Source: Cryomorphaceae bacterium (lineage in GTDB: Bacteria > Bacteroidota > Bacteroidia > Flavobacteriales_D > SKUL01). From it: a stretch of DNA of 32,792 nucleotides. This document shows positions 23,160-31,855 of this stretch, in pieces. The position numbers were made by a program, and so were the translations under genes. Each line of letters opens with the position of its first letter. The first letter of the stretch is position 1. A model generated the notes under the pieces. The model did no database searches and was not told the DNA's origin. It saw nothing but the letters and a program-made list of their open reading frames with translations. The stretch spans positions 1 through 32,792 of the forward strand of contig REDV01000147.1 of assembly GCA_007695365.1 (NCBI GenBank), given 5' to 3'.

Positions 23160-24884
23160 CTAGAACTTCTGGTGCGTCCAACGCTCGTAATTTTTCCGCT
23201 GAGACTTTCCCGCCTTTCGGTTCTTTGCTACCGTGTATTTCTTGTACCAGACTTTTCCGTCGGGCTTGATGGGGAGCTGTACCAGCGAGGCCCCGCGCTT
23301 CACACTCATGATACCCTCTCCCTCAAAATAGCGGGCCCAATCTTCAATGTTGAAATCCAGCCGGTAGTTATTAAAGTACAACAGCTCATCACCATACACC
23401 AACCCTGCACGCTCAGCAGGTGAACCGGGATGGATATCTGTTACGGTGTACTTCGCCTGACTCCACTCTGCCTTTAAGCCCCAGGCGTGCTCGCGGTACA
23501 ACCTCGCAGGGTCGGTTTTCAGTTCAAGGCCAACGTAGCGCAGACACTTCTTTAAATCCTTTTCGATTCCCGCAGTGCCATTGACATATTGCTCAAAAAA
23601 CTTTTTAAACGACCGCCCGGAAAATCTTTCGAGCAGCGAGCGGTATGCCTCTTCGGTGTATCCCATGTCCTGTTGGGCGTATTCCTCATACAAGGCGCGC
23701 ATCACGTCATCCAGGCTGTGCTTGTTTCCCGTGGCTTCGCGCAGCATCAAATCGCACATTACGGCCAGCAGCGCACCTTCATTGTAAATAGACACTTTTC
23801 GGTGGGGAACTCCTTTGGTGTACCCGTCGAGCCACATGTCGAACGAAGATTCTGCCACCGAGTGATGAAACCTCCCGAAATTATCAAAATGGCGCTGTGC
23901 GAATTGCGTGAGCTCCTGGCCGAATCGCTCCTGACTAAAACCACCCGAGCGCACCAGCATCAAATCACCCATAAAGGTGGTTACTCCTTCGGCTACATAC
24001 CCCGTGCGGAAGTAATTCTCGCGGGTGAAGTCGTAAGGAAGCATTTCAAACGGTCTGATTTGCTTGATATTCCATGTGTGATACAGTTCATGACTGCTCA
24101 CCGCCAGCAACTCGTAATAGCGCTCGTCGGTAAACAAAGCATAGGAAGGCCCCAACGAAATAACCGTGCTGTTGCTGTGCTCCACGCCGTGGTACACCTT
24201 GTCTGGCCGAGCCAAAATAAGGAAGTGATACTCAGGCACGGGAAAATCGCCAAAAGCCTCTATCTGTTTTTGGCTAAAAGCGGCAAAATCTGTTTTCAGC
24301 CGCTTCCAATCGGGCTTGCACTCACCGGCAAACCAAAGGTGAAAAAGGTACTTGCCGGTTTTGTAGGTGTCGTGCTGCAGCTTGTTCGAAGCGATGAACG
24401 GGCAGTCCATCAATTGCTGCACGTCCACAGCCTTCATGGTGTGCTTCCTGACCAGCTCAAGCCCGGTAGCCACCTCGTAATTTTTAGGAACTTTTAACTC
24501 AACCACAGAGGGACTGTGCATGGCATCAGGACGATACATGAGGCAGTTTACCGGATTGACGTAAAGCATATCGCCGTCCAGCCAGGTGCTTCCGGCGTTG
24601 AGTTCGGCGGCGTAATAGCGGTATTTCACTACAACACTCGTTGCTCCATCGGTTTGAACCATCCATGAGTCTTTGGTGGCTTTTTGAAACCGAAGGGCTT
24701 TGCCGCGAGAAGTCTGCGCTTCAAAATGCTGAATGTTTTTGGCAAAATTTCCCAGCTCATACCTTCCGGGGCGCCAGGCAGGCAATTGAAGCGGAAGTAC
24801 ATCCATTCCGCGAAGACCTTCAATACGAATGGCAATGTGCAGGTACTGCTGCGAAGCGTCGGGATAGCTTAGGGTATAGCGCAT
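23160..24884 (-). CDS. M61 family glycyl aminopeptidase-like metalloprotease with PDZ domain
   Basis: A 574-residue protein. The zinc site is SSHELYHTWN (His265, Glu266, His269) with the third ligand Glu299 in VAEGVTTFMGDL, as in the M61 family of glycyl aminopeptidases. The N-terminal half (about 1-190) is the beta-rich M61 domain. Residues about 465-545 form a PDZ domain (YTVTDIHPGSPAERAGLVYGDELLYFNNYRL). No signal peptide is seen at the start (MRYTLSYPDASQQYL), so it is predicted cytosolic. A frame shift or missing exported N-terminus is unlikely since the fold begins at once. Possible role in peptide trimming. Confidence 0.93.
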   Translation of the reverse strand: MRYTLSYPDASQQYLHIAIRIEGLRGMDVLPLQLPAWRPGRYELGNFAKNIQHFEAQTSRGKALRFQKATKDSWMVQTDGATSVVVKYRYYAAELNAGSTWLDGDMLYVNPVNCLMYRPDAMHSPSVVELKVPKNYEVATGLELVRKHTMKAVDVQQLMDCPFIASNKLQHDTYKTGKYLFHLWFAGECKPDWKRLKTDFAAFSQKQIEAFGDFPVPEYHFLILARPDKVYHGVEHSNSTVISLGPSYALFTDERYYELLAVSSHELYHTWNIKQIRPFEMLPYDFTRENYFRTGYVAEGVTTFMGDLMLVRSGGFSQERFGQELTQFAQRHFDNFGRFHHSVAESSFDMWLDGYTKGVPHRKVSIYNEGALLAVMCDLMLREATGNKHSLDDVMRALYEEYAQQDMGYTEEAYRSLLERFSGRSFKKFFEQYVNGTAGIEKDLKKCLRYVGLELKTDPARLYREHAWGLKAEWSQAKYTVTDIHPGSPAERAGLVYGDELLYFNNYRLDFNIEDWARYFEGEGIMSVKRGASLVQLPIKPDGKVWYKKYTVAKNRKAGKSQRKNYERWTHQKF

Positions 24885-24992
24885 ACTGTGTTTTGTTTGC
24901 GGCGAAATTAATCATTCAGCGGGGGTCTGAAAGGACAGCAAGAGCTGGCAGGGCAAACGCACTTAAAACTGTTTAGCCCAATTTATGCAATA

Positions 24993-25057
24993 GGAGGAGC
25001 GAGAAGCTCAGAACTACCTGCCTGCCGGTTTACCTGCCGGAGGCATGGCAGGCTGGC
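24993..25057. repeat. Interspersed CCTGCC repeat, copy 1 (left of lpd gene)
   Basis: About 65 bp running from GGAGGAGCGA to CATGGCAGGCTGGC, nearly identical to 26770-26834 with a few substitutions. CTGCC / GGCAG arms around GGAGGCAT form a hairpin. The rest of the 24885-25291 gap shows no supportable gene. Confidence 0.8.
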
Positions 25058-25291
25058 GCAACGAGCGCAAAGAAACTTGATTTCCATTCTAACGTGAAGT
25101 ACCCAAAAACGTTGACACCATCCTGAAACCTCTCGAGAGTAAAAGCCACCGGAAAGTGTCTCCATTGGCAGCTTCTGGATTGATGTTCTAAATGCCTTTG
25201 CCCTGCAAGTGCTGGGCGTCCATTTTTTCTATTGACGGGATTGGGTTAACTTCGCCGGCACAAAAATCAAGACAGCCTTAAAAAAAGCCAT

Positions 25292-26680
25292 ATGAACTAC
25301 GACGTGATTGTGCTGGGCAGCGGACCCGGCGGTTATGTAACAGCCATTCGGGCATCTCAGCTCGGTTTGAAAACTGCAGTAATTGAAAAAGAATCGCTGG
25401 GCGGAGTGTGCCTTAACTGGGGATGTATTCCGACCAAAGCGCTGCTCAAAAGTGCCAATGTATTTGAATACCTGAGCCACGCTTCAGATTATGGAATCAG
25501 CGTGAAAGATGCCAAACCCGATTTTGACGGTATGATTAAGCGAAGCCGCGATACCGCTGACGGAATGAGTAAAGGCGTTCAGTTTCTGATGAAGAAAAAC
25601 AAGATTGACGTGATTTCCGGAACCGGAAAAGTTAAACCTGGTAAAAAGGTTGCCGTAACCGATGCGGACGGTAAAGAAAGTGAATACAGTGCAAAGCACA
25701 TCATTATTGCTACCGGTGCCCGCTCACGTGAGCTACCCAACCTTCCACAGGACGGTGAAAAAATCATTGGCTACCGAAAGGCCATGTCGCTCAAAACCCA
25801 ACCCAAGAAAATGGTGGTGGTAGGCTCCGGCGCTATCGGTGTGGAGTTTGCATACTTCTACAACACCATCGGTACCGAAGTAACGGTTGTGGAGTACATG
25901 CCCCATATTGTGCCCGTTGAAGACGAGGAAGTATCCAGGCAACTGGAGCGCTCTTTCAAAAAGCAGGGCATGAAAATTATGACCAAGGCCGAGGTCACCA
26001 AGGTAGATACCTCCGGCAAAGGGTGCAAAGTAACGGTAAAAACAGCCAAAGGCGAGGAAGTGATTGAGTGCGACGTAGTACTCTCGGCCGTAGGAATCTC
26101 AGCCAATATTGAGAACATCGGCCTTGAAGAAGTGGGCATCATTACCGACAAAGGTAAAATCCAGGTGAATGAGTACTACGAAACCAATATACCCGGTTAC
26201 TATGCCATTGGCGACTGCGTACCCGGACCGGCGCTTGCCCATGTGGCATCTGCCGAGGGTATTACCTGCGTAGAAAAAATCGCCGGACACCATCCTGAAC
26301 CCATTGACTACAACAACATTCCGGGCTGCACCTACTGCTCGCCTGAAGTTGCCTCAGCCGGCTACACCGAAAAAGCTGCCAAAGAGGCCGGCTATGAGCT
26401 GAAAATAGGCAAGTTTCCTTTCTCCGCTTCGGGCAAAGCCAAGGCGGGCGGAAACAGCGAGGGTTTTGTGAAACTCATTTTTGACGCCAAATATGGTGAG
26501 CTTCTTGGCGCACACATGATTGGCGCCGGTGTAACCGAGATGATCGCCGAGATTGTTTCCATTCGAAAGCTGGAAACCACCGGACATGAAATCATCAAAA
26601 CCGTTCACCCCCACCCTACCATGAGCGAGGCCATTATGGAGGCCGCCGCTGCTGCGTACGACGAGGTGATACACCTTTAG
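25292..26680 (+). CDS. lpdA: Dihydrolipoyl dehydrogenase (E3)
   Basis: A 462-residue flavoprotein that reoxidises dihydrolipoamide in the pyruvate, 2-oxoglutarate and branched-chain dehydrogenase complexes and the glycine cleavage system, using FAD and NAD. FAD-binding GSGPGGYVTAIRA (9-21), redox-active disulfide GGVCLNWGCIP (Cys40, Cys45), NAD-binding VVGSGAIGVEFA, and the C-terminal catalytic HPHPTMSEA (His441 and Glu446) are all present. Length is normal. It is a stand-alone gene here with no E1/E2 partner in the window, and it is bracketed by two copies of an interspersed repeat (24993-25057 and 26770-26834). It ends 20 nt before a strong terminator. Confidence 0.97.
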   Translation: MNYDVIVLGSGPGGYVTAIRASQLGLKTAVIEKESLGGVCLNWGCIPTKALLKSANVFEYLSHASDYGISVKDAKPDFDGMIKRSRDTADGMSKGVQFLMKKNKIDVISGTGKVKPGKKVAVTDADGKESEYSAKHIIIATGARSRELPNLPQDGEKIIGYRKAMSLKTQPKKMVVVGSGAIGVEFAYFYNTIGTEVTVVEYMPHIVPVEDEEVSRQLERSFKKQGMKIMTKAEVTKVDTSGKGCKVTVKTAKGEEVIECDVVLSAVGISANIENIGLEEVGIITDKGKIQVNEYYETNIPGYYAIGDCVPGPALAHVASAEGITCVEKIAGHHPEPIDYNNIPGCTYCSPEVASAGYTEKAAKEAGYELKIGKFPFSASGKAKAGGNSEGFVKLIFDAKYGELLGAHMIGAGVTEMIAEIVSIRKLETTGHEIIKTVHPHPTMSEAIMEAAAAAYDEVIHL

Positions 26681-26700
26681 CACAAACACTCTGAAAGTGA

Positions 26701-26728
26701 AAAGCCTGCAGCGATGCGGGCTTTTTTT
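26701..26728 (+). terminator. Rho-independent terminator of lpdA
   Basis: AAAGCCTGCA (26701-26710) pairs with TGCGGGCTTT (26715-26724) around a GCGA tetraloop (one T-G pair in the 10-bp stem), followed by more T. It is 20 nt after the lpdA stop. Confidence 0.9.
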
Positions 26729-26769
26729 ATGCAGAAGATTGATTGTTATCTAACCCAAATGATGTAAAT

Positions 26770-26834
26770 GGAGGAGCGATGAGCTTCGAAATACCTGCCT
26801 GCCGATTTACCTGCCGGAGGCATGGCAGGCTGGC
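26770..26834. repeat. Interspersed CCTGCC repeat, copy 2 (right of lpd gene)
   Basis: Near-identical to 24993-25057 over about 65 bp. It continues into further CCTGCC and GGCAGG segments (to about 26850 and again near 26924) that can form additional hairpins. It is not followed by a gene; the next 500 nt up to 27373 hold no supportable open frame and become markedly AT-rich from about 26960. Confidence 0.8.
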
Positions 26835-26850
26835 CTGCCTGCCAGGAGGC

Positions 26851-27372
26851 AGGCTTGCATTAGTTGGCCCGAAAGCTTCAGGGCGATTTAGCTGCCCGCC
26901 ATCAATTGGTTACGGGAGGCAGGCGGGGAGAATCACTTTTTCAATGCGGCGAAGCAAACTGTAAAGGATTGATTCTCTTTATCGAATATACAAGATATAT
27001 ATTGGGATACCTCTTCAGAAGTCATTCAGCCTAATAAAAATTCCTTCAATCCTTCTGTGTGCAAAGAATCCGACAACACTACTACACATAGTCTCAAAAA
27101 CAACACTTTAAATGTGATGTACCTTTGATTCTTGAACATCAATACTTCTAGCCAAACTTAAGTCACATGGTTAATAAACACCTTAGACAGACTTTTCTAT
27201 CATAAGAAAGACTTATCCAACTACTCGTTAGAATTCCAATTATGTTGCTCATTGACAATGCATATTTACAACAAATAGTTAAAGATATTTTTATGTTGGA
27301 CTCAAATAATGTAAATAATTTGTTTTTCAAATTCTACATTTTCAAAATTATTTAACCAAATCTTTGTTAACT
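26851..27372. other. AT-rich gene-free region upstream of the large T9SS gene
   Basis: No supportable gene. AT content rises sharply from about 26960, in contrast to the GC-richer repeat just before it. A TAnnTTTG-like TACCTTTG at 27120-27127 is a possible -7 box, 245 nt before the ATG. Nearer the start codon only imperfect matches are seen, so the promoter is not settled. A long untranslated leader is possible. Confidence 0.4.
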
Positions 27373-30300
27373 ATGAAAACTTTATTACTTGTACCTTTTC
27401 TCACCTTTGTAGTAGTGTTAACCTCTTTTAGCCAAATTACAACACCGGTGCTGTCACCTGCATTATCCCCTCGAATTGAATGGACAAGCATAACTTGGTC
27501 TCCCACAAATCAAAGTGGACAACCTCAAACCCAATCACAATCCGGCGAGGATTGGTGGATGGATGTTATAGAATACTACGAAAATGGTGTTCACGTCGGT
27601 TATATTGCCTCCGGTTATACAACATTACCAGATTTTATCGAGTATGACGACTATGCACCATGTGCAAATTTTATAGCTGGTGGACCATACCCACAATTAT
27701 TGAATACGGACGATCACCTCCATGGTATCATAAGGCAATCCGTAGGGAGATTTGATCTTAGCGGTAATATGTTATGGTTTAAAAAGTATAACATTGGGTC
27801 ATTCCTTGGCTCTCTTCAGGACGACGATGGCAACATCATTCTTGCAGGATTCTCCAGATCACCAATTCCTTTTGAAGGAGAAAGTCATATGGAAAATATA
27901 CCGATGTATGTTAACCCTATTTCCGGTAACAATCCCAGTGGATTCTCAACTTTTGAGTTGAGCAGCCTTCCTTCTGGATTTTGCACAAATGAAGGCGATA
28001 GATTAAACAACTTCAATGTCATGAAAATCACACCTTCGGGAGAGGTCCTATACAACAATCTTTTTGGACCACATTCTACTTTGTCAGAGGTGTTCTTTGA
28101 TGCAGGAATGGCTTTTAGTTTGACCAATGCGCCTGATGGTGGCTTCTACGCTGTGGGTAGAAGTCATTTGGTTAGCGAAGTAAATAATACATACACCCCT
28201 TCAACAATGCATCCATACATTGTAAAAATTGACGATAATGGCCACAAAGAGTGGGACATTCATCACACCTCCATTCATAATGGATTTTACATGTGGATCG
28301 AAGGTCAAGGTAATAGTTACGTACTTGCTGGCCGCTATAACTTGGCCTCAGTCGGCTTGAGAGCGTTTATGCAATACACTGAAGTTTCATCTCAATCACC
28401 TGAACAAGATGCCTTTTCTAACGTAATTTGGGATAAGTATACCGAACCAAATTCCGGTTATGAATCAGATGGGTTCAACTTTGACGAGAATGTAGGGCCC
28501 GTAAACCACGGAAGCTTCAGCGCGACATTTCTTAACAACGGTGACATTGTCTGGCCTGTAGCGGCGAATTCCACGGGTGAATTTTGGGGAGGTACAAACG
28601 TTGCACAAGGCAAGATATATATTTTCGATAACCAGGGTGGAATAGTTTCTCCTAACAGTCAACCAATTGAGCTTGGTGAAATACGTGCCTATGATCTGTA
28701 TCTCAGTACCACTGCTACTACAGACGGAGGATTTGCTTTTGTTACAAGCAGACATTCGCCACAATATTTTCTGACCAATACTGCCCCCAGTTATTCAGAT
28801 TCAGATATTGGGCCTTGTCTGGACCAAATCGCCAATGGAATAGATGCAATTGATCCTTCGTATTGGTTGAGTGTAGATCCAGATTACTTTGAATATTGGA
28901 GTACATGCGCTTATGTCGGGAAATTTAACGCAGAATACGAGTTTGAATGGGATAAAATATGGGACTCAACAGACAATGCGCCCAGAGAATGCCCCCCTGG
29001 CAACCTAAAACAACAAGAATGCGTCTATCGCATTGTTCAAACCTCGGATGGGGGCTATATAATCTGTGGAAATACTTCTGATAATCTCGATGACAATTAC
29101 CTCGTAAAGATTGCAAGTGATTGCGGTATTAGAGACTTTATTGCAGGCATTGGACCCGACGGTAGTCTAATCGACAATGAAATTATCACGAACCACGAAA
29201 CCGGTGTATACGAAATCACTGAGAACACATCGTGGAATAGTAACAAAAAAGTACTGGGGAAAGTGCGGGTTAAGGATGGCCACACTCTAACAATTGAAGG
29301 TACTACCATAGCTTTTGCAGGAAACGCAAACATTGAGAGCAAAATTGAAATTGAGCAAAACGCAAGGTTGATAGTAAACAACGCAACCCTTACCAACAGC
29401 CAATATACACCGGAGGCATGTTCAGAACTGTGGGGAGGCATTGAGGTTTGGGGTACCACCTTGGAAAGACAAACACCGATTGGAGGTTACTATCACCAAG
29501 GCAGGTTCGAAGCCAGAAACAACTCAAAGATAGAAAATGCCCAAAACGCTGTATCGAATTGGAAAAAAAACGATTGGGATGCCAGAGGCGGCATTATCCA
29601 GGTTTCTGACACCAAATTTCTGAACAACACAAGGTCCGCGCAGTTCATGCGCTATCAAAACACCAACGCCATAGGTAATCCGGTGCATGATCTGAGCTTT
29701 TTTCGCAACACCGAATTTTTCTTAACCGACGACTACTTTCGGGGGCCGCAGGGAGCACACCCCCAGGTTACTTTGTGGGGTAATCATGGCGTATCCTTTA
29801 GGGGTTGCGAATTCAGAAATGACATGACCATTGCAGAAAACTCTCAGCAGCTTACATCTGGCATATACAGCCATTCAGCACACTATATTGTTGATGACTA
29901 CTGCCCGGTACCACAAGGTGCAGGGCAGCCCTGTTCTGTAACACCCATCCCCAGCTCATTTACCGGTTTTCATCACGGAATACTGGCACTTATTACAGAA
30001 TCCGGTGTTAAACACATCAATGTATCCAAAGCGGTGTTCAACGAAAACATGACCGGTATCGAACTCCGCGAAACCGACTTTAGCCGCATACGGCAAAACG
30101 AGTTTTATGTGGGTTCTAATCAATTTGAGCCAAATGAATTAGACGATGAAAGGAATTCGGGTGTATACACTTGGAGGACCTCAGCCTATTCCATCGAAGA
30201 AAACCACTTCGAAAAAGCGGGTTCCAATGGATGGCCTACACACGGTGCCGTTATTGAAGCGAGTGGTGCTGCCGAAAACGAATTGTATAAAAACGACATT

Positions 30301-31836
30301 GAAGGACTGATGTACGGTTCAGTAGCCATCGACAACAACCGCGGCGGTAAACTGGGCAATGAGGGGTTGCAGTTTTTATGCAATAACAATTCGGAAAACG
30401 GACGTGATTTTGACGTGGTTAATCTAAATAATGTATTAGGAAAGGGTATTCGCAGTAGCCAGGGTGACTATCCCGGAGTAGCTGCGGCCAATGTGTTCAG
30501 CCAGTCTTCGGCCTACTCACTCGATTTTATGCACTTTGCACAGGATCAGGACATGCCATTGGTGGGATATGCGTGGTACACTGGCGATGTGCTGCATGAA
30601 CCATCTGGTTCAGAAGTTACTTCGAATGTGGATCTCGGGTATAGTACAAGTAATGAGCGAACTTGCGCAAGCACTTTTGCCGGCAAGCACAAGGCCAATT
30701 TCAAATCGGCATTCGATTCGGCCAGCACCGAGTACTACAACCTGCTGTACAACTATCATCAACTGAGTGATGGCGGCGATACCGAAGGATTGCTCGATGA
30801 AATAGCGGGCAGCTGGTCGCAGGATGCCTGGGACTTGCGCAACACATTGCTGCAGGACTCACCGTTTTTAACTGTGGAAGTGTTGATTGCGGCTGCCGAC
30901 CGTGACATTATGCCCCACGCCATGTTGATGGAGGTATTGCTGGCTAACCCCGACGCACTACGCAGCAGCGAACTGATCGATCATCTGAAATACTACATGC
31001 CCAACCCGCTTCCGCAGTACATGATCGATATTTTGATTGATGCGCGCAATGAAATTACTGTAAAAACCAATCTGTTGAGTGCAATGGGTCAAAAAAGTCG
31101 CACCATGGCCCTCAACCACAAAATGGTGATCCAGGAAATGCTTGCCGATACTTTGGGCTTCAATCCCGATTCGCTGCTGTGGTTTATGGGACGGCTCGAG
31201 AATATCCCCAATCATTATGCTTTGGCCATGACCCACCTCGAAATGGGCGATCTTTCCGAAGGTAAAGCAGTACTTACCCATATGCCGGTAATATGGGACC
31301 GAATGAATACCGAGGAGGAAACCGAATGGGAGCAATTCAATGATTTGTATGACCTGCTGAGAACGGTTAAATCAGATGGCCGCAATGTGGCCCGGTTAAA
31401 AGATGTCGAAATAGATGCTTTGTTAACCATTGCACAAACGCCAAACAGTGGTCGGGCAGGTGGCCGGGCGTGGAATGCGTTGTGTTTTCACTACCAGATA
31501 TGTCCCGAAGGACAGTTCATTCCTGCTCCGAGAAGTTTTCAGGCGTATGAAGCCACAAACATTCAATCTCAAATGGAGGTCAACCCTGTAGTGGTGTACC
31601 CCAATCCGGCCGATAGCTACACCACGTTGCGTTACGAATTGTTCCGTTCACATCCGCAAACCTACATACGCATCTTCGATGTCAGCGGCCGTATAATCAG
31701 GTCTTTTGACCTCGGTGATAACTACGAAGGCCAGGTACTTTGGGATACCCGCGACGAACGCTCCGGAATGTATTTCTACCAGCTTTGGCAGAATGAAGAA
31801 AAAGTATCTGCGGGTAAAATAGTGGTACAGCATTAA
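27373..31836 (+). CDS. Large secreted protein with T9SS type A sorting domain, beta-helix and propeller-like parts
   Basis: A 1487-residue protein. The ATG at 27373 starts a clear signal peptide (MKTLLLVPFLTFVVVLTSFSQ); an upstream TTG at 27364 adds only three residues. Residues about 25-590 hold repeated strand-turn motifs such as DGGFYAVG, DGGFAFVTS and TSDGGYIICG, which look like beta-propeller blades. About 620-1030 has beta-helix-like repeats (GTTIAFAGNANIESKIEIEQNARLIVNNATL, SDTKFLNNTRSAQF, VSKAVFNENMTGIEL). About 1103-1375 is mainly helical. The last 85 residues are a type A sorting domain: YPNPADSYTTLRYEL, IRIFDVSGRIIRSF, GMYFYQLW and GKIVVQH. Probably an exported adhesin or surface protein. 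Base composition changes within the gene at about 29500-29700. Confidence 0.93.
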   Translation: MKTLLLVPFLTFVVVLTSFSQITTPVLSPALSPRIEWTSITWSPTNQSGQPQTQSQSGEDWWMDVIEYYENGVHVGYIASGYTTLPDFIEYDDYAPCANFIAGGPYPQLLNTDDHLHGIIRQSVGRFDLSGNMLWFKKYNIGSFLGSLQDDDGNIILAGFSRSPIPFEGESHMENIPMYVNPISGNNPSGFSTFELSSLPSGFCTNEGDRLNNFNVMKITPSGEVLYNNLFGPHSTLSEVFFDAGMAFSLTNAPDGGFYAVGRSHLVSEVNNTYTPSTMHPYIVKIDDNGHKEWDIHHTSIHNGFYMWIEGQGNSYVLAGRYNLASVGLRAFMQYTEVSSQSPEQDAFSNVIWDKYTEPNSGYESDGFNFDENVGPVNHGSFSATFLNNGDIVWPVAANSTGEFWGGTNVAQGKIYIFDNQGGIVSPNSQPIELGEIRAYDLYLSTTATTDGGFAFVTSRHSPQYFLTNTAPSYSDSDIGPCLDQIANGIDAIDPSYWLSVDPDYFEYWSTCAYVGKFNAEYEFEWDKIWDSTDNAPRECPPGNLKQQECVYRIVQTSDGGYIICGNTSDNLDDNYLVKIASDCGIRDFIAGIGPDGSLIDNEIITNHETGVYEITENTSWNSNKKVLGKVRVKDGHTLTIEGTTIAFAGNANIESKIEIEQNARLIVNNATLTNSQYTPEACSELWGGIEVWGTTLERQTPIGGYYHQGRFEARNNSKIENAQNAVSNWKKNDWDARGGIIQVSDTKFLNNTRSAQFMRYQNTNAIGNPVHDLSFFRNTEFFLTDDYFRGPQGAHPQVTLWGNHGVSFRGCEFRNDMTIAENSQQLTSGIYSHSAHYIVDDYCPVPQGAGQPCSVTPIPSSFTGFHHGILALITESGVKHINVSKAVFNENMTGIELRETDFSRIRQNEFYVGSNQFEPNELDDERNSGVYTWRTSAYSIEENHFEKAGSNGWPTHGAVIEASGAAENELYKNDIEGLMYGSVAIDNNRGGKLGNEGLQFLCNNNSENGRDFDVVNLNNVLGKGIRSSQGDYPGVAAANVFSQSSAYSLDFMHFAQDQDMPLVGYAWYTGDVLHEPSGSEVTSNVDLGYSTSNERTCASTFAGKHKANFKSAFDSASTEYYNLLYNYHQLSDGGDTEGLLDEIAGSWSQDAWDLRNTLLQDSPFLTVEVLIAAADRDIMPHAMLMEVLLANPDALRSSELIDHLKYYMPNPLPQYMIDILIDARNEITVKTNLLSAMGQKSRTMALNHKMVIQEMLADTLGFNPDSLLWFMGRLENIPNHYALAMTHLEMGDLSEGKAVLTHMPVIWDRMNTEEETEWEQFNDLYDLLRTVKSDGRNVARLKDVEIDALLTIAQTPNSGRAGGRAWNALCFHYQICPEGQFIPAPRSFQAYEATNIQSQMEVNPVVVYPNPADSYTTLRYELFRSHPQTYIRIFDVSGRIIRSFDLGDNYEGQVLWDTRDERSGMYFYQLWQNEEKVSAGKIVVQH

Positions 31837-31855
31837 AAAGCAGTAACTTTAAAGT

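Noticed and set aside
23589-24497. 302-residue plus-strand open frame
   Set aside because: It is antisense to the M61 peptidase, whose zinc motif and PDZ domain are clear; the frame has no domain or signal.
24993-26834. lpdA carried by an insertion element or composite transposon
   Set aside because: Flanking repeats are only about 65 bp, direct and without a transposase or terminal inverted ends.
27364-27372. TTG start for the large T9SS protein
   Set aside because: It adds three residues before an ATG that begins a standard signal peptide; the ATG is the simpler start.
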